In this document: positions 1 to 6,861 of the stretch, piece by piece
Layout of the letters: each line of letters starts with the position of its first letter
Numbering within the stretch: the stretch's first letter is position 1
NCBI GenBank assembly: GCA_012513005.1
Contig: JAAZCZ010000060.1
Span: 1 to 22,163 of the forward strand
Reading direction: 5' to 3'
Origin: Oscillospiraceae bacterium
GTDB taxonomy: Bacteria; Bacillota; Clostridia; Oscillospirales; Oscillospiraceae
DNA length: 22,163 bases
Notes under the pieces: model-generated
What the model was told of the DNA's origin: nothing
The model's input: the letters and a program-made list of their open reading frames with translations, nothing else
The model's database searches: none
Position numbers and translations under genes: made by a program

Positions 1-842
1 ATCTTCCTCTTTTTTAAGTTTGCTTGGATGCTTTAGCAGCAAAGAGCGTGACCTTTTGAAATGCTTTCTTTTTTCATCGTCAAACTTCTTCTGCTCATTC
101 TTACGAACATTTTCAAACGCCCAGTTTGCCTGCCGCATTACTTAGAACTTATCTATTACAATTGTTGCATTTGGAAAGCAGGCTTTTGCAACTTCTTTGT
201 ATGCCTTATTCATATCATAACTACCACCTTGACGCTGCTTCTCGTGCTAAAATCCCTGAAATATCTAATTAAATCAGCACTTTTTCTATTTGGAAGTATA
301 TCCAGAACTTTCTTATGCTTTGCGTCTGTAATTATGCACTGAAACTTTTCGCCACCTGCATTACCCTTAAACTCATCAATTGATAACACCTCCGGTAAGG
401 ACTTTAAACTATAGTTTACAAGGTCAAAATAGCGAAGCGTTGTACTTATGGATACTCCGTGATCTTTTGCAATATCAGAAGCACTACGTACTTTACCAAA
501 ATCAGATATCAAATGTGCTACAAGCCGAGAGGTTACCTGATGGTATCGAGGAACAAAAGTGTTTGTTTCTGCAAACCGCTTTCCACAGCTGTTACATCTG
601 TACCTTCGTTTACGCAGGTGTATTATTGTCAGCTTACCATATATGCTGATATCTCGCACTTTCTGATGCCTGTAGTCGTGTACTGCGTCTGTCATCTCTC
701 CGCATTTAGGACAGCAATGTAACTTTTTAGGAATTTCTACAGAGATATGCTTCATTCCCGCCTCGTTCCAAACATTTTTTATCTCCGCACCTTCCAATTC
801 CAGAAGATTTAAGGTATTATTTTCACAGAGCATATTGAACAT
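1..842 (-). pseudogene. ISL3-family IS transposase, broken by frameshift and stop codon, cut by the window edge
   Basis: The intact N-terminal part (842 to 210, 210 residues) has the ISL3 layout. A zinc ribbon has Cys44/Cys47 and Cys83/Cys86, a helix-turn-helix lies near residues 118-140, and the DDE domain begins with the motif LSIDEFKG (catalytic Asp156). The reading frame ends at 210-212, but homologous sequence resumes immediately in another frame: MNKAYKEVAKACFPNA, then a TAA at 142-144 where a DKFHV-like motif is expected, then VMRQANWAFENV and on to base 1. One base is missing just after the ATG at 216-218, in the codon that should encode the second catalytic Asp. The transposase is therefore dead in at least two ways. 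The ATG at 833 has a better-spaced ribosome binding site (AGAAAGG) than the one at 842. The C-terminal part and the left end of the element lie outside the window. Confidence 0.88.
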
Positions 843-960
843 CCTTTCTGGTTGGGTTTCGTCGCTTTTATCTTAAAGGATTTCTTCCGTATGCTCTACC
901 TTTTTATTAAAAATGTTGGAGTTCGGTTTTCCCGTACCCCAACATTTATTATAGAACCTT
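843..960. mobile_element. Upstream end of the ISL3-type insertion sequence (boundary approximate)
   Basis: This is the non-coding stretch between the transposase start and the 3' end of gap. It presumably contains the terminal inverted repeat of the element, but the other end is outside the window, so neither the repeat nor a target duplication can be confirmed. The hairpin at 911-947 lies within it. The outer boundary is put near 960, just short of the gap stop codon, and could be off by tens of bases. Confidence 0.45.
911..947 (-). terminator. Hairpin downstream of gap, likely intrinsic terminator
   Basis: AAATGTTGG (911-919) pairs with CCAACATTT (939-947). The pairing continues inward to 926/932 with two mismatches. 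On the minus strand the stem is followed by TTTTTAATAAAAA, which suits an intrinsic terminator for gap 30 bases upstream. It may also belong to the insertion-sequence end. Confidence 0.6.
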
Positions 961-976
961 TTTAATCTTTTGATTC

Positions 977-1999
977 TTACTTGTTTCTGACGCTGTCTAT
1001 ATAGGCTGTGAGTTCAAGCATTTTAACTGAAAATGCCCACTCGTTATCATACCAAGCAACAAGCTTAACAAAGTTGGGGTTTAGGCTAATTCCGGCATTT
1101 GCATCGAAAATGCTGGTGTGGGGGTCTGTGCAGAAGTCGGAGGATACAACCTCTTCGTCTGTGTATGCCAAAACGCCCTTCATGCTGCCTTCGGATGCTT
1201 CTTTTACTGCTGCGCAGATTTCTTCGTAGCTTGCGCCCTTTTCTAAGCGGCAGGTAAGGTCTACTATAGAGACATCTGCTGTGGGAATTCTAAGACTCAT
1301 GCCGGTGAGCTTCCCTGCAAGCGAAGGTATTACTTTGCCGACAGCCTTAGCAGCTCCTGTTGTTGAGGGAATGATGTTGCCGAAAACCGAACGGGAAAGT
1401 CTCCAGTTCTTTTTGGAAAAGCTGTCAACAACGTTCTGAGTTGCAGTTCCTGCATGTACAGTTGTCATGAGACCCTCGACTATGCCGAACTTGTCGTTTA
1501 TTACCTTAGCAAGCGGGGCTAAGCAGTTTGTTGTGCAGGATGCGTTTGAAACTACATTTATATCAGCTGTGTATGAATCCAAGTTGACTCCGCAAACGAA
1601 CATCGGTGTGTCGTCCTTAGAGGGTCCGGAGAGTACAACTACCTTGGCTCCTGCATCTAAGTGCGGCTGGACAGATTCTTTTGTTAAGAACTTGCCGGTG
1701 CATTCAAGCACATAATCTACCCCGAGATCTCCCCAAGGAAGCTCGGAAGGATCTCTTGAATCTAACAGCTTTATTTTTTTGCCGTTAACTACAAGTGCCT
1801 TCTCCTCACCGTTTATCGCCTCGACCGTGCCGCAGAACCTGCCATGCACGGTGTCATATTTTGTTGCATAGACCAGCTGCTCAGGTGTTTTATCGGGTGC
1901 GTTTACTGCCACTACCTCGATATTTTCGTTCTGCATTGCTGCGCGAAACACAAGGCGTCCTATACGACCGAAGCCGTTAATGCCAACTTTTACGCTCAT
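977..1999 (-). CDS. gap: Type I glyceraldehyde-3-phosphate dehydrogenase
   Basis: This enzyme oxidises and phosphorylates glyceraldehyde-3-phosphate to 1,3-bisphosphoglycerate in cytoplasmic glycolysis, or the reverse in gluconeogenesis. Its 340 residues are the usual family length. Visible features are the Rossmann motif GINGFGRIGR at 6-15, the catalytic motif SNASCTTNC at 151-159 (nucleophile Cys155), the catalytic His182 in TTVHAG, and a C-terminal WYDNEW. Two cofactor-pocket positions are atypical. The Asp that normally binds the NAD ribose (IND in E. coli GapA) is Ala34, and the Gly-Pro of the VDGPS segment is Ser193-Phe194. Such changes occur in NADP-using relatives, so cofactor choice is open. 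GGAGG sits 8 bases before the ATG, and a promoter lies at 2041-2069. The gene is monocistronic and divergent from rqcP. The identity is secure; NADP use is inference. Confidence 0.97.
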   Translation of the reverse strand: MSVKVGINGFGRIGRLVFRAAMQNENIEVVAVNAPDKTPEQLVYATKYDTVHGRFCGTVEAINGEEKALVVNGKKIKLLDSRDPSELPWGDLGVDYVLECTGKFLTKESVQPHLDAGAKVVVLSGPSKDDTPMFVCGVNLDSYTADINVVSNASCTTNCLAPLAKVINDKFGIVEGLMTTVHAGTATQNVVDSFSKKNWRLSRSVFGNIIPSTTGAAKAVGKVIPSLAGKLTGMSLRIPTADVSIVDLTCRLEKGASYEEICAAVKEASEGSMKGVLAYTDEEVVSSDFCTDPHTSIFDANAGISLNPNFVKLVAWYDNEWAFSVKMLELTAYIDSVRNK

Positions 2000-2040
2000 A
2001 TTAAATCCTCCATTTGAATTATTTGTTTAGACCGTGTATT

Positions 2041-2069
2041 ATTTTATTACAATTATCAAAAAATATCAA
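2041..2069 (-). promoter_or_regulatory. Promoter of gap
   Basis: Reading the minus strand, TTGATA (2069-2064) is separated by 17 bases from TAAAAT (2046-2041), with transcription expected to start near 2034. This is a good sigma-A type match about 65 bases upstream of the gap start codon. Confidence 0.65.
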
Positions 2070-2127
2070 TATTCTTTAAAAGTATTATATGTTACAGTTT
2101 ATATTATTAAATGCTCGGAGGAATAAA

Positions 2128-2373
2128 ATGCGTCTTGATAAGTATCTTAAGGTATCTCGGATAATAAAAAGGCGAACTATAGCTAAGGAGGCTTGCGACA
2201 AGGGCATCATCTCCGTGAACGGAAAAATTGCCAGAGCATCTCTTGAAATCAAAATAGGTGACATTATTGCGGTAGGCACCGGCGACAGAGTGTTTACTGC
2301 CGAGGTCTTGTCATTAGATGAAAATGCGAAAAAAGCAGAGGCTTTATCTATGTACAGGGAGATTGCACCATAA
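2128..2373 (+). CDS. rqcP: S4-domain RNA-binding protein, RqcP/YabO (Hsp15-like)
   Basis: This is an 81-residue S4-domain protein with the hallmark N-terminus MRLDKYLKVSRIIKRR followed by a KGIISVNGK turn. These match the RqcP (B. subtilis YabO) and Hsp15 families. RqcP binds stalled large ribosomal subunits and, with RqcH, supports C-terminal alanine tailing in ribosome-associated quality control. The ATG at 2128 is chosen because GGAGG lies 6 bases before it and the family begins there; the in-frame ATG at 2089 lacks both. It is divergent from gap over a 128-bp spacer, and the flavodoxin gene downstream has its own promoter. Family membership is clear; assignment to RqcP rather than another small S4 protein rests on length and N-terminus. 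Confidence 0.87.
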   Translation: MRLDKYLKVSRIIKRRTIAKEACDKGIISVNGKIARASLEIKIGDIIAVGTGDRVFTAEVLSLDENAKKAEALSMYREIAP

Positions 2374-2429
2374 ATTTTAAGCTTATGTATTTTTATCTCA
2401 GATAATCTAGCTTTTCACACATTGAGTGC

Positions 2430-2457
2430 TTGATTTTTACTATAATAGTGTTATACT
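2430..2457 (+). promoter_or_regulatory. Promoter of the flavodoxin-like gene
   Basis: TTGATT at 2430-2435, a 16-base spacer and TATACT at 2452-2457 lie about 37 bases before the start codon. A second TATAAT-like box (2441-2446) lies inside the spacer. Confidence 0.6.
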
Positions 2458-2493
2458 ATTTGTGTTAAAATTATAGTTTCAGGAGGCTATATC

Positions 2494-2994
2494 ATGGTAA
2501 TAGTATATAAGTCCAACTCAGGCTACACAAAGGAATACGCAAAGCTTTTAAGTGATGCTTTAGATGTCCCTGCATACAGCATCGATTATTTACCCGAAGT
2601 TCACAAGGGTAAAGATATCCTTTTCCTCGGCTGGGTATTTGCAGGTTCCGTAGTGGGTTATAAGAAAGCAGCTAAGCTGTGCAACGTCAGATGCGTATGT
2701 GCAGTCGGCATGGGTCCCCCGATGAGCGAGCTCGTTCCCGGTTTCCGTGCAAAGATGAGCATTCCTGCCGGTGTTGAGGTTTTCTACCTGCAGGGCGGCT
2801 TTGATATAAACAAGCTCAAAGGACCTATGAAGTTAATAATGAAAATTAAGGTCAAGGAAATTGCCGGTCGTTTTGCCGGAAAGACAGACCTTTCTCCCGA
2901 AGAGCAGGCAACTCTTAATATGACTTCTGTCGGCGACAGCTGCGTAAGTCTAGAGAACCTTGCTCCCGTAATAGACTGGTACAAGAAGAACTAG
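2494..2994 (+). CDS. Flavodoxin-like protein
   Basis: This is a 166-residue protein with a flavodoxin fold. The N-terminal strand MVIVYKS is followed by the phosphate-binding loop NSGYTKEYAK (8-17), corresponding to the T/SxTGxT loop that holds FMN phosphate. ILFLGWVFAG near 42-51 fits the second FMN loop region. It is somewhat larger than short flavodoxins (about 140) and resembles the flavodoxin-domain proteins common in Clostridia. It has no membrane segment or cysteine cluster, so a soluble electron carrier or small FMN oxidoreductase is likely; the partner is unknown. AGGAGG at 2481-2486 sets the start. It is transcribed alone, between its own promoter and a strong terminator at 3008-3045. 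Confidence 0.82.
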   Translation: MVIVYKSNSGYTKEYAKLLSDALDVPAYSIDYLPEVHKGKDILFLGWVFAGSVVGYKKAAKLCNVRCVCAVGMGPPMSELVPGFRAKMSIPAGVEVFYLQGGFDINKLKGPMKLIMKIKVKEIAGRFAGKTDLSPEEQATLNMTSVGDSCVSLENLAPVIDWYKKN

Positions 2995-3007
2995 TTCCGG
3001 GATAATG

Positions 3008-3045
3008 AAGCGGTATGCCGGTTTTTTCGGCATACCGCTTATTGT
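3008..3045 (+). terminator. Intrinsic terminator of the flavodoxin-like gene
   Basis: There is a perfect 13-bp stem: AAGCGGTATGCCG (3008-3020) pairs with CGGCATACCGCTT (3028-3040). The 7-base loop is rich in T, and ATTGTTTTAT follows. It begins 13 bases after the stop codon. Confidence 0.9.
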
Positions 3046-3092
3046 TTTATATACTAATCTATAAACTGATTTATCAAGTTGAGGTCAAGATA

Positions 3093-3962
3093 TTGGAAAG
3101 ACTAAAAAGAATTGCAGCAATTAACGACATATCAGGATTGGGCAAGTGTTCGCTCACAATTGCACTGCCTGTTATTTCAGCATCAGGAGTGGAATGCTCC
3201 TGCATTCCGACTGCCCTGCTTTCTACTCATACAGGGGAGTTTCAAAACTGGACTAAGGTTGATTTAAGCTCGCAAATGCTTAAAATTGCCGAGCACTGGC
3301 GAGAAATCGGTGCTAAATTTGACGGAATTTGCAGCGGATATTTAGCTTCTCCCGCTCAGGCAAATCTTGTTTCAGAAATAATTGATATATTAGCCGATGA
3401 AAATACGCTTATTATTACAGACCCCACAATGGCAGATAACGGAGAGTATTATACAGGCTTTGACAATAGCATGTGTGAGGCATTTAAAACGCTGTGTAAA
3501 AGGGCAATGGTAATAACGCCTAATATTACCGAAGCTGCTTTCTTATCAGGTGTTCCATATAAAAAGCCACCTCAAGACAGAGAATATGTTGAGGAGCTTT
3601 TTGCAGCTTTGGCTACGCTTGGACCTAAGATTATCGCTATTACCGGCATACACACAAAAAATGAGGAAGTCGGCATAATAGTAAAAGATTTGAGAAACGG
3701 CAAAAGCTGCGAGGAAATGCGCCCGCAACGCGGGGGTGTGTTTTATGGAGTCGGTGATATTTTTGCCTCTGCCTTCTCTGCTCTGCTTGTTCGGGGAGCA
3801 ACAATACCCGAGGCTCTTTCAGCTTCCGGTCTGCTTCTTGAAAAGAGCATAGAAAAAAGCTACCTGGGCGATACGCCCAGGCGCTTCGGTGTTGAGTTTG
3901 AAACTGTGTTACCCGAGTATATTAGAAAGGTCGAGGATATCTTCTCTTCTAAGGCTTTTTAA
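3093..3962 (+). CDS. pdxY: Pyridoxal/pyridoxine/pyridoxamine kinase (PdxY/PdxK family)
   Basis: This enzyme phosphorylates B6 vitamers with ATP in the pyridoxal-phosphate salvage pathway. It is a 289-residue ribokinase-superfamily protein, matching the usual 280-290. Motifs visible are NDISGLGKC (11-19) at the N-terminal substrate site, ITDPTMADNG (108-117), TPNITEA (142-148) and the catalytic GVGD with Asp222. The start is taken as TTG 3093, with GAGG 8 bases upstream. The frame is open further upstream, but that extension would begin inside the preceding terminator and is not family-like. Its last 14 bases overlap the 3' end of the convergent glnS. Whether it prefers pyridoxal or pyridoxamine cannot be read from the sequence. 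Confidence 0.9.
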   Translation: MERLKRIAAINDISGLGKCSLTIALPVISASGVECSCIPTALLSTHTGEFQNWTKVDLSSQMLKIAEHWREIGAKFDGICSGYLASPAQANLVSEIIDILADENTLIITDPTMADNGEYYTGFDNSMCEAFKTLCKRAMVITPNITEAAFLSGVPYKKPPQDREYVEELFAALATLGPKIIAITGIHTKNEEVGIIVKDLRNGKSCEEMRPQRGGVFYGVGDIFASAFSALLVRGATIPEALSASGLLLEKSIEKSYLGDTPRRFGVEFETVLPEYIRKVEDIFSSKAF

Positions 3963-5613
3963 ATCCGTCTTTGAGTGCTACGGCTCTGTTAAAGACTAAT
4001 TTCCCCTGCTTTGAGCCCTGCGCATCTACGGTGAAATATCCGAGACGCAAAAATTGATATGATGACGGTGCTTTAGCATCTTTCAGAGACTTTTCCACCT
4101 TGCAGTTTTCCAGAATTTCAAGTGAGTCAGGATTTATGCAGTCTATAAAGTCCTTATCTCCGGCATCCGGATCGGGGTCTGAAAACAGGTTGCCGTAGAT
4201 ACGAATTTCCGCATCAACGCAGTCTGCCTTGTTAACCCAGTGAATTGTGCCTCTTACTTTTCTGCCGTCGGGGGTGTTGCCGCCTCTTGTTTCCGGGTCA
4301 TACTCGCAGAGAACCTCAGTAATCTCGCCTGCATCGTTCTTAACGCAGCCTGTGCATCTGACAATATATGCACCTTTTAGTCTGACCTCGTTCCCGGGAT
4401 AGAGTCTTTGATATTTCTTTTCCGGTACTTCCATAAAGTCGTCCCGCTCTATCCAAAGATGCTTTGAAAAGCTAACATTTCTTGTCCCGAGTGATAAGTC
4501 TTCAGGGTTGTTTTCTACCTCGAAAAGCTCTGTCTTATCTTCGGGATAATTTGTTACTGTGAGTAAAACCGGTTTTTGTACTGCCATTACACGAGGAGCG
4601 TGTGCATTTAGATCCTCACGCAGACAGTGCTCAAGCAGGCTGTATTCCACCATGTTAGGAACCTTTGTAACTCCGATTCTGTCACAGAAGTCTCTTATAG
4701 CAGCAGCTGTGTAGCCGCGGCGGCGAAGCCCGCATAGGGTCGGCATGCGCGGGTCATCCCATCCGCTCACATATCCCTCTTCTACAAGTCTGCGAAGCTT
4801 TCTCTTTGACATGACGGTGTAGTTAATACCCAGTCTTGCAAACTCGATTTGGCGGGGTTTTGAAGGTAGTGTGACATTATCTACTACCCAATCATAAAGC
4901 GGTCTGTGATCCTCATATTCCAAACTGCAAAGAGAGTGTGTTATGCACTCTAATGCGTCTTGTATCGGGTGAGCAAAATCATACATGGGATAAATACACC
5001 ATTTATTCCCCTGCCTGTGATGCTCAATATATCGTATTCTATACAGAACCGGGTCTCTCATATTGAAGTTGCCCGACGCTAAATCAATTTTGGCTCTTAA
5101 GGTATACTTGCCTTCCGGAAACTCCCCTGCTCTCATTCTCCTGAAAAGATCTAAGCTCTCAGGAGCAGGTCTGTCTCTAAACGGGCTTTTTGCAGGCGTG
5201 CCGATATCTCCCCTATACTCGCTAAACTGCTCGGGGCTAAGCTCACAAACATATGCAAGACCCTTCATAATAAGCTCTTGGGCAAGCTCATAGGTTTTTT
5301 CAAAGTAGTCGGAGCCGTAATAGAACCTGTCTTCCCAGTCAAAACCGAGCCAGCGAATATCCTCCATTATGGCATCTACATATTCTGTGTCTTCCTTTGC
5401 AGGGTTGGTGTCGTCCATACGTAGATTGCAAAGTCCGCCAAAGCTCTCTGCTATTCCGAAATCAATAACGAGAGCCTTGCAGTGACCTATGTGCAAATAG
5501 CCATTGGGCTCGGGTGGGAATCTTGTGTGTACACGCATACCCTCAAATCTGCCGCCTTCTGCAATATCCTCCGAGACAAAAGCCTCTATAAAGTTTTTTG
5601 CTCTCTCTTCCAT
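3949..5613 (-). CDS. glnS: Glutaminyl-tRNA synthetase
   Basis: This class Ic synthetase charges tRNA-Gln with glutamine in an ATP-dependent cytoplasmic reaction. Its 554 residues match bacterial GlnRS. The first signature PPEPNGYLHIGH ends at residue 44 (HIGH 41-44) and the second is VMSKRKL (267-273). GlnRS-specific features include the RMDDTNP segment near 65-71 and a C-terminal anticodon-binding beta-barrel region. GlnRS is more typical of this family than GluRS because of the long C-terminal barrels and the NYTVMSKRKL form. AAAGGA lies before the ATG, and the promoter is at 5665-5692. The end overlaps the convergent pdxY by 14 bp. Its presence means the cell can make Gln-tRNA directly, whether or not it also has GatCAB. 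Confidence 0.97.
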   Translation of the reverse strand: MEERAKNFIEAFVSEDIAEGGRFEGMRVHTRFPPEPNGYLHIGHCKALVIDFGIAESFGGLCNLRMDDTNPAKEDTEYVDAIMEDIRWLGFDWEDRFYYGSDYFEKTYELAQELIMKGLAYVCELSPEQFSEYRGDIGTPAKSPFRDRPAPESLDLFRRMRAGEFPEGKYTLRAKIDLASGNFNMRDPVLYRIRYIEHHRQGNKWCIYPMYDFAHPIQDALECITHSLCSLEYEDHRPLYDWVVDNVTLPSKPRQIEFARLGINYTVMSKRKLRRLVEEGYVSGWDDPRMPTLCGLRRRGYTAAAIRDFCDRIGVTKVPNMVEYSLLEHCLREDLNAHAPRVMAVQKPVLLTVTNYPEDKTELFEVENNPEDLSLGTRNVSFSKHLWIERDDFMEVPEKKYQRLYPGNEVRLKGAYIVRCTGCVKNDAGEITEVLCEYDPETRGGNTPDGRKVRGTIHWVNKADCVDAEIRIYGNLFSDPDPDAGDKDFIDCINPDSLEILENCKVEKSLKDAKAPSSYQFLRLGYFTVDAQGSKQGKLVFNRAVALKDGFKKP

Positions 5614-5664
5614 CTGTCATAATTCCTTTCGCTACTGATTCTTTGCCTTTTAACCTGCTAAATA

Positions 5665-5692
5665 AGTATAACATATTTTACTCTGTTTACAA
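5665..5692 (-). promoter_or_regulatory. Promoter of glnS
   Basis: On the minus strand, TTGTAA (5692-5687), a 16-base spacer and TATACT (5670-5665) lie about 50 bases before the glnS start. The -35 box overlaps that of the divergent promoter. Confidence 0.65.
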
Positions 5693-5714
5693 TGTACAGA
5701 TTTGATATTATAAT
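5686..5714 (+). promoter_or_regulatory. Promoter of the thioredoxin-reductase-like gene
   Basis: TTTACA at 5686-5691, a 17-base spacer and a perfect TATAAT at 5709-5714 lie about 33 bases before the start codon. The -35 box occupies nearly the same bases as the glnS -35 on the other strand. Confidence 0.75.
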
Positions 5715-5747
5715 TAAGATATATTATCTATTGGTGGTGTATTATTT

Positions 5748-6575
5748 ATGTATGATGTGGCTATAATAGGCGGCGGACCTGCGGGAATCTCGGCAGCCCT
5801 CACCGCTCTGCACAGAAATAAATCCTGTGTAATAATCAGCTCTGCGCCTGAAGACTCCATGCTATTTAAGGCTGAGCTTATAGACAACTATCCCGGTTTG
5901 CCGGCTATTACCGGCGCTGATATGCTTCGCAGCTTTATTGCTCACGCAAAGGCATCAGGGGCTGAGTTTTTAGACGGCAGAGCGACATCGGTAATGCCCT
6001 ATGGTACAAGCTTTGGGGTTGCAGTCGGCAATGACTTTGTTGAGGCTAAGGCTTTGGTGCTTGGAATAGGCGCTTCCCGCGCTAAGGGCTTTCCCGGTGA
6101 AAAGGAATTTATCGGCTACGGTGTGAGTTACTGTGCAACCTGTGACGGTATGCTCTATAGAAACAAAAAAGTGGCAGTTGTTGCCCTTTCATCGGATGCC
6201 GAGGAGGAAGCAGAGTTTTTGCGTTCTATCGGTTGTGAGGTAGAATACTTTGACTCAAAGAGAGCTAAAAAATTTGAAATAACCGGTGAGAGCAGAGTTG
6301 AGCACATTGTTGCTGACGGAGTTTCCTACCCTGTGTCTGCCGTGTTTATTTTTAGACCCTCGATTGCTCCCGACACACTAATTCCGGATTTGGGATTAGA
6401 TGGCTCAAAGATTGTTGTTGATGCCGATATGGCTACTAATATACCCGGAGTTTTTGCAGCCGGTGACTGCATTGGAGCTCCTTACCAGATTTCAAAGGCT
6501 TGCGGTGACGGCAATGTCGCCGGAATTTCAGCTTCCCGTTATGTTGAGGCGCTTGCAAAGCCTGCAGAGGTTTAA
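5748..6575 (+). CDS. Thioredoxin-reductase-like FAD disulfide oxidoreductase lacking NADPH-binding motifs
   Basis: This 275-residue flavoprotein resembles thioredoxin reductase (usually about 305-320). The FAD-binding GGGPAG is at 8-13, the redox disulfide CATC at 129-132, and the C-terminal FAD motif GVFAAGDC at 234-241. Between them, the segment that binds NADPH in thioredoxin reductases (VVGGGDSA and HRRxxxR) is altered. The corresponding positions read VVALSSDA (144-151) and YFDSKRAKKF, so both signatures are missing. This pattern is known in ferredoxin-dependent flavin thioredoxin reductases of Clostridia, and that function is the best inference here. No thioredoxin gene is adjacent. A GGTGGTG motif 8 bases before the ATG serves as ribosome binding site. 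The gene is probably monocistronic; valS downstream has its own promoter. Confidence 0.85.
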   Translation: MYDVAIIGGGPAGISAALTALHRNKSCVIISSAPEDSMLFKAELIDNYPGLPAITGADMLRSFIAHAKASGAEFLDGRATSVMPYGTSFGVAVGNDFVEAKALVLGIGASRAKGFPGEKEFIGYGVSYCATCDGMLYRNKKVAVVALSSDAEEEAEFLRSIGCEVEYFDSKRAKKFEITGESRVEHIVADGVSYPVSAVFIFRPSIAPDTLIPDLGLDGSKIVVDADMATNIPGVFAAGDCIGAPYQISKACGDGNVAGISASRYVEALAKPAEV

Positions 6576-6588
6576 GCTACTCTATTTA

Positions 6589-6617
6589 TTGACAAGCAGT
6601 CAGCTTAATACTATAAT
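6589..6617 (+). promoter_or_regulatory. Consensus promoter of the valS T-box operon
   Basis: TTGACA (6589-6594), 17 bases and TATAAT (6612-6617) are a perfect match to the sigma-A consensus. Transcription should start near 6624, directly before T-box Stem I. Confidence 0.92.
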
Positions 6618-6623
6618 GTTTTA

Positions 6624-6843
6624 AATACTGTGATTGGCAGTAGTAAGCTATTTTTTGACATTCAGAGAGAAAGCGGTCGGTGTGAGCTTTTATGTCATGT
6701 AGCCTAAGTCGGCCATGAGTTGGTTGCCCGAATCATTAAGGCTACCCGAGTTTCTCCCGTTACAGAGAATACGAGTGTCGCTTTTGCGAAACTCAGGTGG
6801 TACCACGCTATTTAGCGTCCTGAGAATTCAGGGCGCTTTTTTT
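6624..6843 (+). promoter_or_regulatory. T-box riboswitch leader responding to tRNA-Val
   Basis: The leader carries the conserved T-box AGGTGGTACCACG at 6795-6807, which pairs with the uncharged tRNA acceptor end. Stem I has the AGTA loop element (6639-6645) and the AGAGAG distal bulge (6664-6669), and TGACAT (6656-6661) pairs with ATGTCA (6692-6697). With TGGC/GCCA and GCTA/TAGC as flanking helices, the specifier loop contains GTC at 6708-6710, a valine codon; GTA at 6699-6701 is a valine alternative under another folding. A hairpin with TTCTC/GAGAA follows near 6754-6771. When tRNA-Val is charged, the terminator at 6815-6843 forms and stops transcription of valS and the downstream lyase gene. 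The T-box identity is certain; the exact specifier register is inferred. Confidence 0.93.
6815..6843 (+). terminator. T-box regulated intrinsic terminator
   Basis: GCGTCCTGA (6815-6823) pairs with TCAGGGCGC (6828-6836) with one G-U pair, followed by seven T residues. Its 5' arm follows directly on the T-box antiterminator sequence, giving the mutually exclusive fold expected of a transcriptional T-box. Confidence 0.9.
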
Positions 6844-6861
6844 ATTGGAAGGGTGTTTGAA

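Noticed and set aside
61..722. Open frames on the + strand in the left 700 bases.
   Set aside because: They are opposite the transposase pseudogene, lack ribosome binding sites and resemble no family.
2089..2127. Upstream ATG for the S4-domain gene.
   Set aside because: The conserved S4 N-terminus and GGAGG point to the ATG at 2128.
3015..3092. N-terminal extension of pdxY starting at the ATG at 3015.
   Set aside because: It would start inside the terminator of the preceding gene, has no ribosome binding site and is not part of the kinase family; TTG 3093 with GAGG fits.
3863..3881. Perfect 8-bp GC-rich inverted repeat with a 3-base loop inside pdxY, considered as a terminator.
   Set aside because: It lies within conserved coding sequence 80 bases before the stop and has no T-run after it.
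6715..6861. Extended valS start at 6715.
   Set aside because: The region is the T-box leader and terminator; the ATG at 6862 has a ribosome binding site and the normal family N-terminus.
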